The position numbers were made by a program, and so were the translations under genes. From contig JBFWVT010000063.1 in assembly GCA_050246595.1 (NCBI GenBank), positions 1 to 28,825 of the forward strand: a stretch of DNA of 28,825 nt, given 5' to 3'. The notes beneath the pieces are model-generated. The model was not told the DNA's origin. It saw only the letters and a program-made list of their open reading frames with translations, and did no database searches. This document shows positions 7,907-15,168 of this stretch, piece by piece; within the stretch, counting starts at the first letter, position 1, and every line of letters begins with the position of its first letter. The stretch is from DATARH01 sp050246595 (GTDB lineage Bacteria; Pseudomonadota; Alphaproteobacteria; ATCC43930; CGMCC-115725).

Positions 7907-8869
7907 ATGCAGGCCTGGCAGATCATCGTGGCGAGCGCGGTGGTGGCGAGCATCGCCGTCGCGGCGCTGTTCCTGCCTGGGGCGGTGCGGTCCCCGACCG
8001 GCGCCACTTCTCTGTTCCAGACATACTGGGCGGGAATCGCGATCGTCTGGGTCGGCGTCTACGGTGTTGCGGCGCTCGTATTGAGCACGGCAACCGCCAT
8101 TCGCGAGATCGGCAACACCGCCCCCGACCGAGCCTGGATGGATTGGCCGCGCGATTATCTGTCGCGGCTTGGCGTCACGCACTATTTCAGCGCCGTCCTG
8201 ATACTGCTCGCGCTGGGGCTGTTGCCCCTCGCCGTCGTAACAGAACCGTTTTTCCCGATACCGGCAGTCATCGGCTTATCGCCGGCTCTGGCCGCTTGCG
8301 CCGCGGCAATTCTTGTCGGGGTATCCGGCTGGATTACCGTGACCGCTGTGACCGCGTTCCGCATCCCGCCGGCTCGGACGGCGTCCATTGCCGGCCTTGA
8401 TACGCAATTGCTGCGGGAAATCGTCGAGTTGCTCCGCGCCCGTCCGGCCGAGCCGGTTCTGAGGGCCGAGGAATTTGTCGAACAGCTCCGACAACGCGAT
8501 CGCTCGACATTGGAAGCAATCAAGGAACTGGCCGGGGCCGTCAGCCGGGTACGCAACGGCATTTTCGAAATTCAGCACGGTTTGCAGCGCCGTGGTCCAG
8601 AACAGGCGGACCAGAGCGGTGCCGCTGCGCCGGCCGATGTCGCCGAGACTGCCGGTGAGCTGCGTGCCGCGACAGCGGCGCTGACGGCTGCCGTGGCGAA
8701 ACTCGAGGATATCGCCGCGGGACTGGCCGCGCTCTCCCCTCTCGGCGTGTCGGCGCCGGCGCGCGGCAACCTGCCTCCCGGTTCGCGCTCGCAGCTATCG
8801 ACCGAGCTGCAGGAATTGCTGCGGGACATGGCAACCGGCTCCGTATCGCCTCAGGAGGGTTCGCGCTGA
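7907..8869 (+). CDS. Unrecognised four-TM membrane protein with long soluble tail
   Basis: A 320-aa protein I cannot assign to a family. Hydrophobic segments fall at about residues 5-25, 39-63, 93-113 and 122-150, followed by a hydrophilic tail of about 170 residues. The tail has charged helical stretches (LLREIVELLRARP, EEFVEQLRQRDRSTLEAIKEL, ELRAATAALTAAVAKLEDIAAGLAAL) that look like coiled coils. This layout suits a membrane anchor or oligomeric scaffold. ATG 7907 is preferred because GAGAGG lies 6 nt upstream; a GTG 14 codons earlier is not needed. It sits between EPS biosynthesis genes and the PrsR gene, convergent with the latter, so an EPS or sorting role is a contextual guess only. 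Confidence 0.7.
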   Translation: MQAWQIIVASAVVASIAVAALFLPGAVRSPTGATSLFQTYWAGIAIVWVGVYGVAALVLSTATAIREIGNTAPDRAWMDWPRDYLSRLGVTHYFSAVLILLALGLLPLAVVTEPFFPIPAVIGLSPALAACAAAILVGVSGWITVTAVTAFRIPPARTASIAGLDTQLLREIVELLRARPAEPVLRAEEFVEQLRQRDRSTLEAIKELAGAVSRVRNGIFEIQHGLQRRGPEQADQSGAAAPADVAETAGELRAATAALTAAVAKLEDIAAGLAALSPLGVSAPARGNLPPGSRSQLSTELQELLRDMATGSVSPQEGSR

Positions 8870-8918
8870 CCGATCCCGGCGGATCGATCGGCGCTCGGGG
8901 ACGTGCGGGACGTGCGCG

Positions 8919-10289
8919 TTAGACGTCCACGGTGAGCCCGTGCTGCCGGATCAGATCGTAAAGCGTCGGGCGGCTGATCCCGAGAAGCTTGGCCGCCTGC
9001 GACATATTCGACTTCGAGTATACCAGCGCCTGCTGCAACACCATCCGCTCGGCCCGCAGTCGCGCCTCGCGCAAATCAAGCGAGAGCTGCGGCTCGCTCG
9101 GCTCCTCAAGCTCGAGATCCGCAGCCCCGATCGCGGAGCCCGAGGTCATGATGACGGCCCGCTTGAGGCGGTTTTCGAGTTCCCGGACATTGCCGCGCCA
9201 CTGATGCGTTTCGATCGCGGCAAGCACGCCCGGAGCGAAGCCGCGGACGGGGCGCCTGAATTCCACCGCGAAGCGTCTCAGAAAATAGCTGGCGAGCAGC
9301 GCCGCGTCGCCGACCCGTTCGCGCAGCGGCGGTACCTGCACGCCGACCTCGTTGATCCGATAATAAAGATCTTCGCGAAACCGGCCCTCCGCAATCAGCT
9401 GAGTTAAATTCTGGTGGGTGGCGCAGACCACGCGTACATCAACCTGGATCGGACGACGTCCACCGATCCGCTCGATAACCTGGTTCTGTAAAAAGCGCAG
9501 CAGCTTTACCTGCATCGGCTGAGGCACGTCGCCAATTTCGTCGAGGAACAGCGTCCCTTTATTCGCGGATTCGATTTTTCCGATCGTCTGCTTTACCGCG
9601 CCGGTGAACGCGCCTTTTTCGTGCCCGAACAATTCGCTTTCGAACAGGGTGTCGGGAATGGCCGCGCAGCTGAGCGCCACAAACGGCTCCTTTGCGCGCG
9701 GGCTCAGCGCGTGGATTGCGCGAGCCAGAAGCTCCTTTCCGGTGCCGCTTTCGCCTAACAGCAGCGCCGAAACATCGGTCGGCGCCACCTTCTCGATCGT
9801 GCGCAGCACCGACTGAATCTGCGGACTGCTGCCGATTATGCCGGCGATCGGCGAGGCATAGCGGGCCTCGGCAAGACGCGCGTTTTCCGCTTCGAGATCG
9901 AACAGATTGCGCGCCCGGCCGACGATCAGGCGAAGGACGTCCGGCTCGATCGGCTTCTCGTAGAAATCATACGCGCCCAGTTCGATGGCGCGCAACGCGT
10001 ATTGCCGATCCGTCTGGCCGGTGGCGATGATAACCTTTGTCGTCGGCGACAACTCGCGAATGGCGGCGAGCGTCGCGAGACCCTCGGTGGCCTCGTCGGG
10101 GTGGGGCGGCAGACCGAGATCGACAATCGCAACCGAGACCGGCTGCCGGCGAATAACGGCAAGGGCCTCCTCCCGCGATCCGACGAGGCTGAGCTGCAGC
10201 TCGGGAAAGACCCATTTGTATTGACGCCGAAGCCCCTCATCATCTTCGACGACCAACAGATTTTGCGAAGCCGGCGAGGTCTCGCTCAT
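8919..10289 (-). CDS. prsR: PEP-CTERM-system sigma54 response regulator PrsR
   Basis: A 456-aa NtrC-type regulator. The receiver domain (about 10-130) has acidic E15/D16/D17, phospho-acceptor D57 (VAIVDLGLPP) and K112 (EKP). The AAA+ domain has Walker A GESGTGKE (179-186), the sigma54-contacting GAFTGA (226-231) and Walker B GTLFLDE (245-251), so it should activate RpoN promoters. The C terminus has a Fis-type helix-turn-helix (MSQAAKLLGISRPTLYDLIRQ). The N-terminal sequence NLLVVEDDEGLRRQYKW and the pairing with a PrsK-like kinase match the PEP-CTERM-box regulator family (TIGR02915). Its ATG overlaps the kinase stop (ATGA), so the two are coupled. Known relatives control PEP-CTERM protein and EPS genes with RpoN; the targets here are inferred. 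Confidence 0.93.
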   Translation of the reverse strand: MSETSPASQNLLVVEDDEGLRRQYKWVFPELQLSLVGSREEALAVIRRQPVSVAIVDLGLPPHPDEATEGLATLAAIRELSPTTKVIIATGQTDRQYALRAIELGAYDFYEKPIEPDVLRLIVGRARNLFDLEAENARLAEARYASPIAGIIGSSPQIQSVLRTIEKVAPTDVSALLLGESGTGKELLARAIHALSPRAKEPFVALSCAAIPDTLFESELFGHEKGAFTGAVKQTIGKIESANKGTLFLDEIGDVPQPMQVKLLRFLQNQVIERIGGRRPIQVDVRVVCATHQNLTQLIAEGRFREDLYYRINEVGVQVPPLRERVGDAALLASYFLRRFAVEFRRPVRGFAPGVLAAIETHQWRGNVRELENRLKRAVIMTSGSAIGAADLELEEPSEPQLSLDLREARLRAERMVLQQALVYSKSNMSQAAKLLGISRPTLYDLIRQHGLTVDV

Positions 10290-12322
10290 GCCGCAGACTG
10301 CACCAATTCCGCCTCATCATGCATCGGAAACATGCAGCGAATGACCGTTCCGACCCCTTTGGCGGAGATCACATCGAGTTCGCCGCCGGCGAGCCGCAAC
10401 ATTTCGCGGATCTGATAACCTCCAATTCCCATTCCGCCCGACTTGGTCGATCGGAATGGCCGGAGAAACTCCTCCCGGATAAACTCGTCATCCATACCGG
10501 GTCCCGCATCGATGACATCGATCGTGATCTGATGGCCGGTTCTGAGAGAAGCAACAATCACCTCCGACGCGGAGGGGGCGGCTTCCCGGGCATTATTGAT
10601 CAAGTGCAACAGAAGCGAACGGAACTGGTCCCGGTCGATCGCCATTTTGCAATCGCGAGCGCCCAACCGCAGCTGGATCGAAATGCCGAGCGCGGACAGC
10701 TCCTGCTCCAGATCGGCGATCACGATATCGGGTTCGATTACCTGCGGCGGCGCCTGTCGCGCCCCGGCTCGCATTTGCTCGATCAAACGGTTCATTCGCG
10801 CCAGCGAGCTTTCGAGCGTCTCCAACATATCGCTGCGGAACTCGGGATTGTCCATGTGGCGACGCGCATTCGCGACCACCATCCCGAGCTGGCTGGCCAA
10901 ATTCTTGAAATCGTGAACCACAAAGGCAAAGCGCTTGCTGAAATCGTTGAGCGCGCGGGTGTCGCCGAGCGCCCGTGCCGAGCGCTCCTCGGCGAGATAG
11001 CTGGCCGCTTGCCGACCGGCCGCGCGCAGCAGGTCGAATGTCTCCCAATCGAGAGGATAGAGGTTTGATGGCGGGGCCAGGATCACAAAGGCAATCAACG
11101 CGTCTCCATGCGCCAGCGGGATCGCGACCCAGGCACCGGTCGGGTCGAAGGGCCAGGCCGCGCCCGCCGCCGCCGGCCGCTCCTGAATCCAGGCACCGTT
11201 GCGGAAACCGGCGAGAAACGGATGGCCGGCCGGCAGTTTGAGGCCCCGCTCGACCGGCAGGTTCCACGTTGCCGTCGGGACATAGGCACGCCCGTCCTGC
11301 GAACACCACAGCGACCCCGCCGGGCTGTCCACGATCTGCGCGAGAGCCCTGACGACGCGCAGCTGGAGACTGTCTCCCTGAGCGCCCGGCTGCGACACGG
11401 TTTCGACAAAACGCAGCCACTCCGTCCGGTAATCAAAGCGATGGCTGTAGAAATGGCGTTCTACAAACCGCTTCAGATGCACGCGCAGATCGCGTGATCC
11501 CATGACCGCGACCAGAACGATCGCGCTTCCGAGCAGGGTTAACAGCTCGAACGGCGGACCCCAGGCGCCGCCCAACTCGCGCACGAGCAGACCGGCAGCG
11601 GCGAGCGACATGCAAAACACGCCGCTGGCGACCAGCGCCGCCGTGTGCAGAACCATCGTGCGCGAAACGTGAATGTCGATACGCCAATCGCGGTTCCGCG
11701 CCATTGCGACCGCGAGCAGCGGGACCGCAAAGAGACCGACCAGCGCGCGCCCGGGAGCAGCAACCGAGCTGGCTCCCGGCACCATCAAGCGCTCCGCATA
11801 GAGAAACAATTCGAAGGCGAATGTCGCCCCCATTGCGAGACAGAACGGCCAGATCCGGCGCCGCGCCTCAAGCTCGGCGTTTCGCAGCAGGTTTTCGGTT
11901 GCCAGTAGACCCGCAACCCCAATGCCGACGCGCATGAGATCATGCAGACCGCCCAGGGCGCCCTTGTCGACGGACGGCTCGATAAACACCAGAACCGTAT
12001 CGGAAGCCGCCACCGCCAGACAGAAGCCGACGGTGAGGACAAAGGGCAGAGACAGCGCCCGGCCGCGCCGCTGATCGCGAATTCCAATCAGCATCCCCAA
12101 CACAATCAGCCACGCCGACAGCCGCAGACCGTCGAGGATTGTTCTCGCGCCCTCGGGCAACAGCCCGGAGAACGCCAGATCGGCACTCCAGGCGGCGGTC
12201 AGAACGCACGCGGCCAGGATCGCGATACCGGGGCCGCTGATGCGCCGTCGCAGCAGCATCAATGCGATCAGCGCGACAAACGCAGCACTACACGTTGCGT
12301 ATATCAGCTGGCCGAGCTGCAT
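10286..12322 (-). CDS. prsK: PEP-CTERM-system membrane histidine kinase PrsK
   Basis: A 678-aa sensor kinase of the PrsK type (TIGR02916). The first 280 residues are mostly hydrophobic and hold several membrane helices. A GAF-like region follows at about 300-445, then the H-box FAFVVHDFKNLASQ with the phospho-histidine near residue 470. The N box (HLINNAREA), G1 box (DAGPGMD) and PFRSTKSGGMGIG complete the ATPase domain. VVHDFKN with Lys in place of the usual HExRN, and this order of domains, are typical of the PrsK group. I prefer ATG 12322; an in-frame TTG lies two codons earlier at 12328. It follows the sugar transferase by 13 bp and overlaps prsR by 4 bp, so the three genes form one leftward operon. 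The signal it senses is unknown. Confidence 0.92.
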   Translation of the reverse strand: MQLGQLIYATCSAAFVALIALMLLRRRISGPGIAILAACVLTAAWSADLAFSGLLPEGARTILDGLRLSAWLIVLGMLIGIRDQRRGRALSLPFVLTVGFCLAVAASDTVLVFIEPSVDKGALGGLHDLMRVGIGVAGLLATENLLRNAELEARRRIWPFCLAMGATFAFELFLYAERLMVPGASSVAAPGRALVGLFAVPLLAVAMARNRDWRIDIHVSRTMVLHTAALVASGVFCMSLAAAGLLVRELGGAWGPPFELLTLLGSAIVLVAVMGSRDLRVHLKRFVERHFYSHRFDYRTEWLRFVETVSQPGAQGDSLQLRVVRALAQIVDSPAGSLWCSQDGRAYVPTATWNLPVERGLKLPAGHPFLAGFRNGAWIQERPAAAGAAWPFDPTGAWVAIPLAHGDALIAFVILAPPSNLYPLDWETFDLLRAAGRQAASYLAEERSARALGDTRALNDFSKRFAFVVHDFKNLASQLGMVVANARRHMDNPEFRSDMLETLESSLARMNRLIEQMRAGARQAPPQVIEPDIVIADLEQELSALGISIQLRLGARDCKMAIDRDQFRSLLLHLINNAREAAPSASEVIVASLRTGHQITIDVIDAGPGMDDEFIREEFLRPFRSTKSGGMGIGGYQIREMLRLAGGELDVISAKGVGTVIRCMFPMHDEAELVQSAA

Positions 12323-12335
12323 TCTCAATCTTCGG

Positions 12336-13739
12336 CTACCGTGCCCCGTCGGCGAACAGGATGACCCGGACCGTGTGAAACACGACGATCAGGTCGAGAA
12401 ACAACCCGCGATTTTTAACATAGTACAGATCATAGGCCAATTTATTGCGCGCATCCTCCGGCGAGGCGGCGTAAGGATAATTGACCTGCGCCCATCCGGT
12501 AATTCCGGGCTTGACGCAATGGCGTTCCGTGTAGAACGGGATTTCCCTGGTAAATTCCTCGACAAAGCACGGGCGTTCCGGCCGAGGCCCGACGAGGCTC
12601 ATTTCGCCGCGCAGCACGTTCAGCAATTGCGGCAGTTCGTCGATGCGCAGCTTGCGGATCAGCGCCCCCACTCTGGTGACGCGCACATCCCGCTGCGCGG
12701 CCCATTGCGGCGCCCCATCCTTTTCGGCGTCGGTGCGCATGCTGCGGAACTTGATGACCAGAAAAGACTGCCCATTAAGTCCGACACGCTCCTGCCTGTA
12801 AAAGATCGGCCCCTTGCTGTCGAGCACGATCGCCAACGCCGTCAGCAGCATGAGCGGCAGCGCGAACAGCAGCAAGGCAAGCGCGAATACGAGATCGAAA
12901 CACCTCTTGGACAATTGCGCCAGGGCGGAATCACGGAAACCGTCCGAAAAAATCAGCCAACTCGGCTGCAGCGCGTCCGGATCGACCGTTTTTGTCTGTC
13001 GTTCGACAAAATCCATGTAGTTGCTGACACGGATCCCGGCGGCGCGGCAGCGCAACAATTCAGCGACCGGCAAGGCGTCGCCATCATCGGTGGCGACGAC
13101 GATTTCTGTCGCGGCGAGGCGGCGCGCGCAATCGACGAGGGCGTCAGGCTCCTTGTCGCAGGGGCCGATCCGCGCCGCCGTGGCAACGCGGCTCTCGCCG
13201 CCGCAATCCAAATAGGCAACCGGGACAAAATACCGGTTGGCTCCCGCCGCAGCCAAGCCGGCGATACGCGCCGCCTTCTCGCCGGCGCCGAGCACCACGA
13301 CGCGCCGCTTCAGGAGATCAAGGTCGGCAATTCTCGAAAAGGTTATCCGGGTGACGAGAACGCATACCAGCCACGTCAACACGGCCGTTTTTGCGAAGCT
13401 CCAGGCGGAACTGGCGAGATTGTCGAAACTGTCCTGAATATACAGCTCGTAAGCGGATATAATTACCAGCAGCGCGACAAACGCAATCGCGATCTGGATC
13501 GCCATGATGCGAAAATCGGCAAACGCCTTGTTGTGGTAAAGACCGCTCAACGCCATGACGCAAACCGCCAGCAGCGCCAGCACCAGCGCCGGCTCGCTCG
13601 TGGCAGTGCGGGAATCCGGAACCGCGCCGATCCCGCTAAAAAGGGAAAAATTCCAAACAAAGAAAATCAGCGTCGCTTCGCATAATGCGAGCAACAGGAC
13701 GGATGCGGGAATGAAGTGCCGAAACACCCTGAGCATCAT
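12336..13739 (-). CDS. Polyprenyl-phosphate sugar transferase, XrtA/PEP-CTERM EPS type
   Basis: A 467-aa integral membrane initiating transferase (bacterial sugar transferase family, WcaJ/EpsB-like, best fit TIGR03013), moving a sugar-1-phosphate from a nucleotide sugar to undecaprenyl phosphate. Four N-terminal TM helices (about 11-35, 49-66, 79-98, 117-135) precede a Rossmann-like CoA-binding-fold domain (RRVVVLGAGEKAARIAG, 145-161). The catalytic part starts with TM 281-305 and contains GPIFYRQERVGLNG, FRSMRTDAEKD, RIDELPQLLNVLRGEMSLVGPRPERP and KPGITGWAQVNYPY. The start is one of two adjacent ATGs (13739 or 13736); the frame runs open to 14045 but that extension is not family-like. It is the first gene of the sugar transferase-prsK-prsR operon and starts opposite the secreted-protein operon across 598 bp. 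Confidence 0.93.
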   Translation of the reverse strand: MMLRVFRHFIPASVLLLALCEATLIFFVWNFSLFSGIGAVPDSRTATSEPALVLALLAVCVMALSGLYHNKAFADFRIMAIQIAIAFVALLVIISAYELYIQDSFDNLASSAWSFAKTAVLTWLVCVLVTRITFSRIADLDLLKRRVVVLGAGEKAARIAGLAAAGANRYFVPVAYLDCGGESRVATAARIGPCDKEPDALVDCARRLAATEIVVATDDGDALPVAELLRCRAAGIRVSNYMDFVERQTKTVDPDALQPSWLIFSDGFRDSALAQLSKRCFDLVFALALLLFALPLMLLTALAIVLDSKGPIFYRQERVGLNGQSFLVIKFRSMRTDAEKDGAPQWAAQRDVRVTRVGALIRKLRIDELPQLLNVLRGEMSLVGPRPERPCFVEEFTREIPFYTERHCVKPGITGWAQVNYPYAASPEDARNKLAYDLYYVKNRGLFLDLIVVFHTVRVILFADGAR

Positions 13740-14067
13740 GACGGCGCGCCCATCAGATTTACCTGAGGTTAAGAAAGTCGGCCCAGTTTGGCACTGGCGG
13801 TTGAGGAAGCCAGGGTCGGACGACCGGCCATTGATTAAACCAAGTTGGAATGAAATGCAACCGCTATTGCCGGTGCGGCTCAATGTCCGGTGCTTGGAGA
13901 CAGGCTCCCGCGTCTCGTCCTCGATGCGGCTGGAGCGAAGACCTTGTTTTGGCCATGTGTTTACCATATCGCCCCCACCCCGGGGCTGGCCTACCTGTTC
14001 GGCTCGGCTCCGTGCCCTGCAATACCTGGCTTTCATCGCCACCATGACGCGGTGGGGCGCTCAGTTT

Positions 14068-14121
14068 GTAACCGTTCCGTAACGTTCAGACATTAAATTG
14101 ACATTGGATCGTAACGTCCGG
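14068..14121 (+). repeat. Five helically phased 10-11-bp repeat units upstream of promoter
   Basis: Units start at 14068 (GTAACCGTTCC), 14079 (GTAACGTTCA), 14089 (GACATTAAATT), 14100 (GACATTGGATC) and 14111 (GTAACGTCCGG), with steps of 11, 10, 11 and 11 bp. Three share GTAACsG and two share GACATT. Tandem repeats one helical turn apart are typical of sites for OmpR/PhoB-type dimers. The GACATT pair (14087-14104) matches the enterobacterial Pho-box consensus at about 12 of 18 positions by eye. Confidence 0.5.
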
Positions 14122-14127
14122 GATACA
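14098..14127 (+). promoter_or_regulatory. Candidate sigma70 promoter for the secreted-protein operon
   Basis: A perfect TTGACA at 14098-14103 is followed after 18 bp by GATACA (14122-14127). It overlaps the phased repeats, so a bound regulator could act on it directly. The predicted leader would be about 200 nt. Confidence 0.35.
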
Positions 14128-14242
14128 ACCGAATGCCGCCGCTCGGCACAGCCTTGTCCACAGCACGGCCTGGTTCTGGTTAACGAGCGCTCAGCCCGGG
14201 CCGGCACGCGCCAGAGCCTCATCGGGCGCTTCGCGAGATTGC

Positions 14243-14258
14243 GGGCACGGAGTTTGTA
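14243..14258 (+). promoter_or_regulatory. Candidate sigma54 (-24/-12) promoter
   Basis: GGGCACG-N4-TTGTA fits the consensus TGGCACG-N4-TTGCW with correct 12-bp GG-to-G spacing (14244 to 14256). The invariant GC of the -12 box is GT here, and the first T of the -24 box is G. It lies about 80 bp before the ATG at 14338, and a sigma54 activator (PrsR) is encoded in the neighbouring operon. Confidence 0.3.
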
Positions 14259-14337
14259 TGGCCGGGCTGCGGCTGTGGCCGCGACCGCGACTGTTGACCG
14301 GCGTCGGTTCTCGGGATATCAGAACGACGTGCACGCG

Positions 14338-15027
14338 ATGCGGACGATCTTTTCCAGAGCCGGATGTTGCGCCGTCCGGGTCTCGACAACCGCAGCGCTT
14401 TTAGGCTTGCTGGCTTTTTTTACCGCGGGGGAAGCGCCGGCGGGATTTTGCTCCGCCACGAGCTGCAACCTCACGCTGGCATACAGCGATCTTATCGGTA
14501 CTCCTGCGTTTGGAACCGTGACCCTGAGCCTGTCATCGAATGAGGTAGCGGTCGATGTCAATCTGGCGAGCGCGTATCGCATGGTCGGTTCCGCCGATAA
14601 TCCGGGCGGTGGGCTGAGGATTGACAACTCGAAAGCTCATGACGCCCGGCCGGCGTCTGGCTACTCGGATTACAATAACCCGTCCGACAGTTGTCAGGAC
14701 AAGGACTGTCGCGGGGACGGTTTTGCGTACGCAAGCCATGCGGCGTATAAGGACTCCCCGCAGCATCTTCTCAGCTTTCAACAACTCTGGCCCGCGGTAA
14801 GCAGCGGAACGTCACATACCGACGTCCAGCAGCTGCTGCGTCAATTCAGTATCGGGCCGAAAGGTCCGGCCTATTTTTTGGTCGAAGGCTGTGCCTGGGA
14901 CCCGAAGAATCGCACATGCGGCAGCACCGGCCGATCCACCGCTACCCGGAGCGCCGGGGCTACGCTCGCGCTTCTCGCGGCGGGGCTTGTTGTGCTGGGT
15001 CTCCTGCGCTGGAAGCAGGTGATCTGA
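14338..15027 (+). CDS. Secreted protein with sorting-signal-like C terminus
   Basis: A 229-aa protein with an N-terminal signal peptide (hydrophobic about 17-30, probable cleavage near APA-GF at 35-37) and a mature region with six cysteines (38, 43, 119, 124, 185, 194). Its C terminus is Thr/Ser/Gly-rich, followed by one hydrophobic helix (about 206-223) and a short basic tail (RWKQVI). That tripartite end resembles PEP-CTERM-type exosortase signals, but no Pro-Glu-Pro precedes the helix. The region after the signal peptide (CNLTLAYSDLIGTPAFGTVTLSL) looks like a beta-rich secreted domain. I chose ATG 14338 because the signal peptide starts there; the frame is open to 14098. No strong Shine-Dalgarno is seen. 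It is first in a rightward run leading to the TPR lipoprotein. Function unknown; it may be the sorted or anchored product of the locus. Confidence 0.7.
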   Translation: MRTIFSRAGCCAVRVSTTAALLGLLAFFTAGEAPAGFCSATSCNLTLAYSDLIGTPAFGTVTLSLSSNEVAVDVNLASAYRMVGSADNPGGGLRIDNSKAHDARPASGYSDYNNPSDSCQDKDCRGDGFAYASHAAYKDSPQHLLSFQQLWPAVSSGTSHTDVQQLLRQFSIGPKGPAYFLVEGCAWDPKNRTCGSTGRSTATRSAGATLALLAAGLVVLGLLRWKQVI

Positions 15028-15168
15028 CGGCCGATCCCGCAAGCCAGCCACACCGGTCGGGCGGCGCACGGTCGATGCACCCGCGAGGTGTTGCATGCGG
15101 CAGCTCCACCCATCCCGCCCTTGGAGGAAAATTGCAATTTGCAACTGAATATTTACAGGCTTGACGCA

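Larger units (their letters stand above)
13740..14337. promoter_or_regulatory. 598-bp divergent control region between the two central operons
   Basis: No gene is supported here. The region separates the leftward sugar transferase-prsK-prsR operon from the rightward secreted-protein/TPR/amidotransferase operon. It contains the phased repeat array at 14068-14121, a sigma70-like promoter at 14098-14127 and a sigma54-like element at 14243-14258, each listed separately. On the minus strand, a GGCA (13872-13869) to TTGCA element near 13856 resembles -24/-12 but is one base too widely spaced. TTGGCAC at 13788 on the plus strand has no proper -12 partner. Confidence 0.6.

Noticed and set aside
12240..13685. 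481-aa plus-strand frame opposite the sugar transferase
   Set aside because: The opposite strand encodes a full sugar transferase with all catalytic motifs; this frame is Gln/Arg-rich noise.
13788..13806. TTGGCAC near 13788 as a sigma54 promoter
   Set aside because: The -12 position reads TTGA with wrong spacing, and no gene starts within 500 bp downstream on that strand.
13740..14045. N-terminal extension of the sugar transferase to 14045
   Set aside because: The added residues are hydrophilic and unlike the family, and would place the start inside the control region; the membrane topology begins properly at 13739.
14098..14337. N-terminal extension of the secreted protein
   Set aside because: It would bury the signal peptide behind 80 Arg-rich residues and overlap the phased repeats and candidate promoters.
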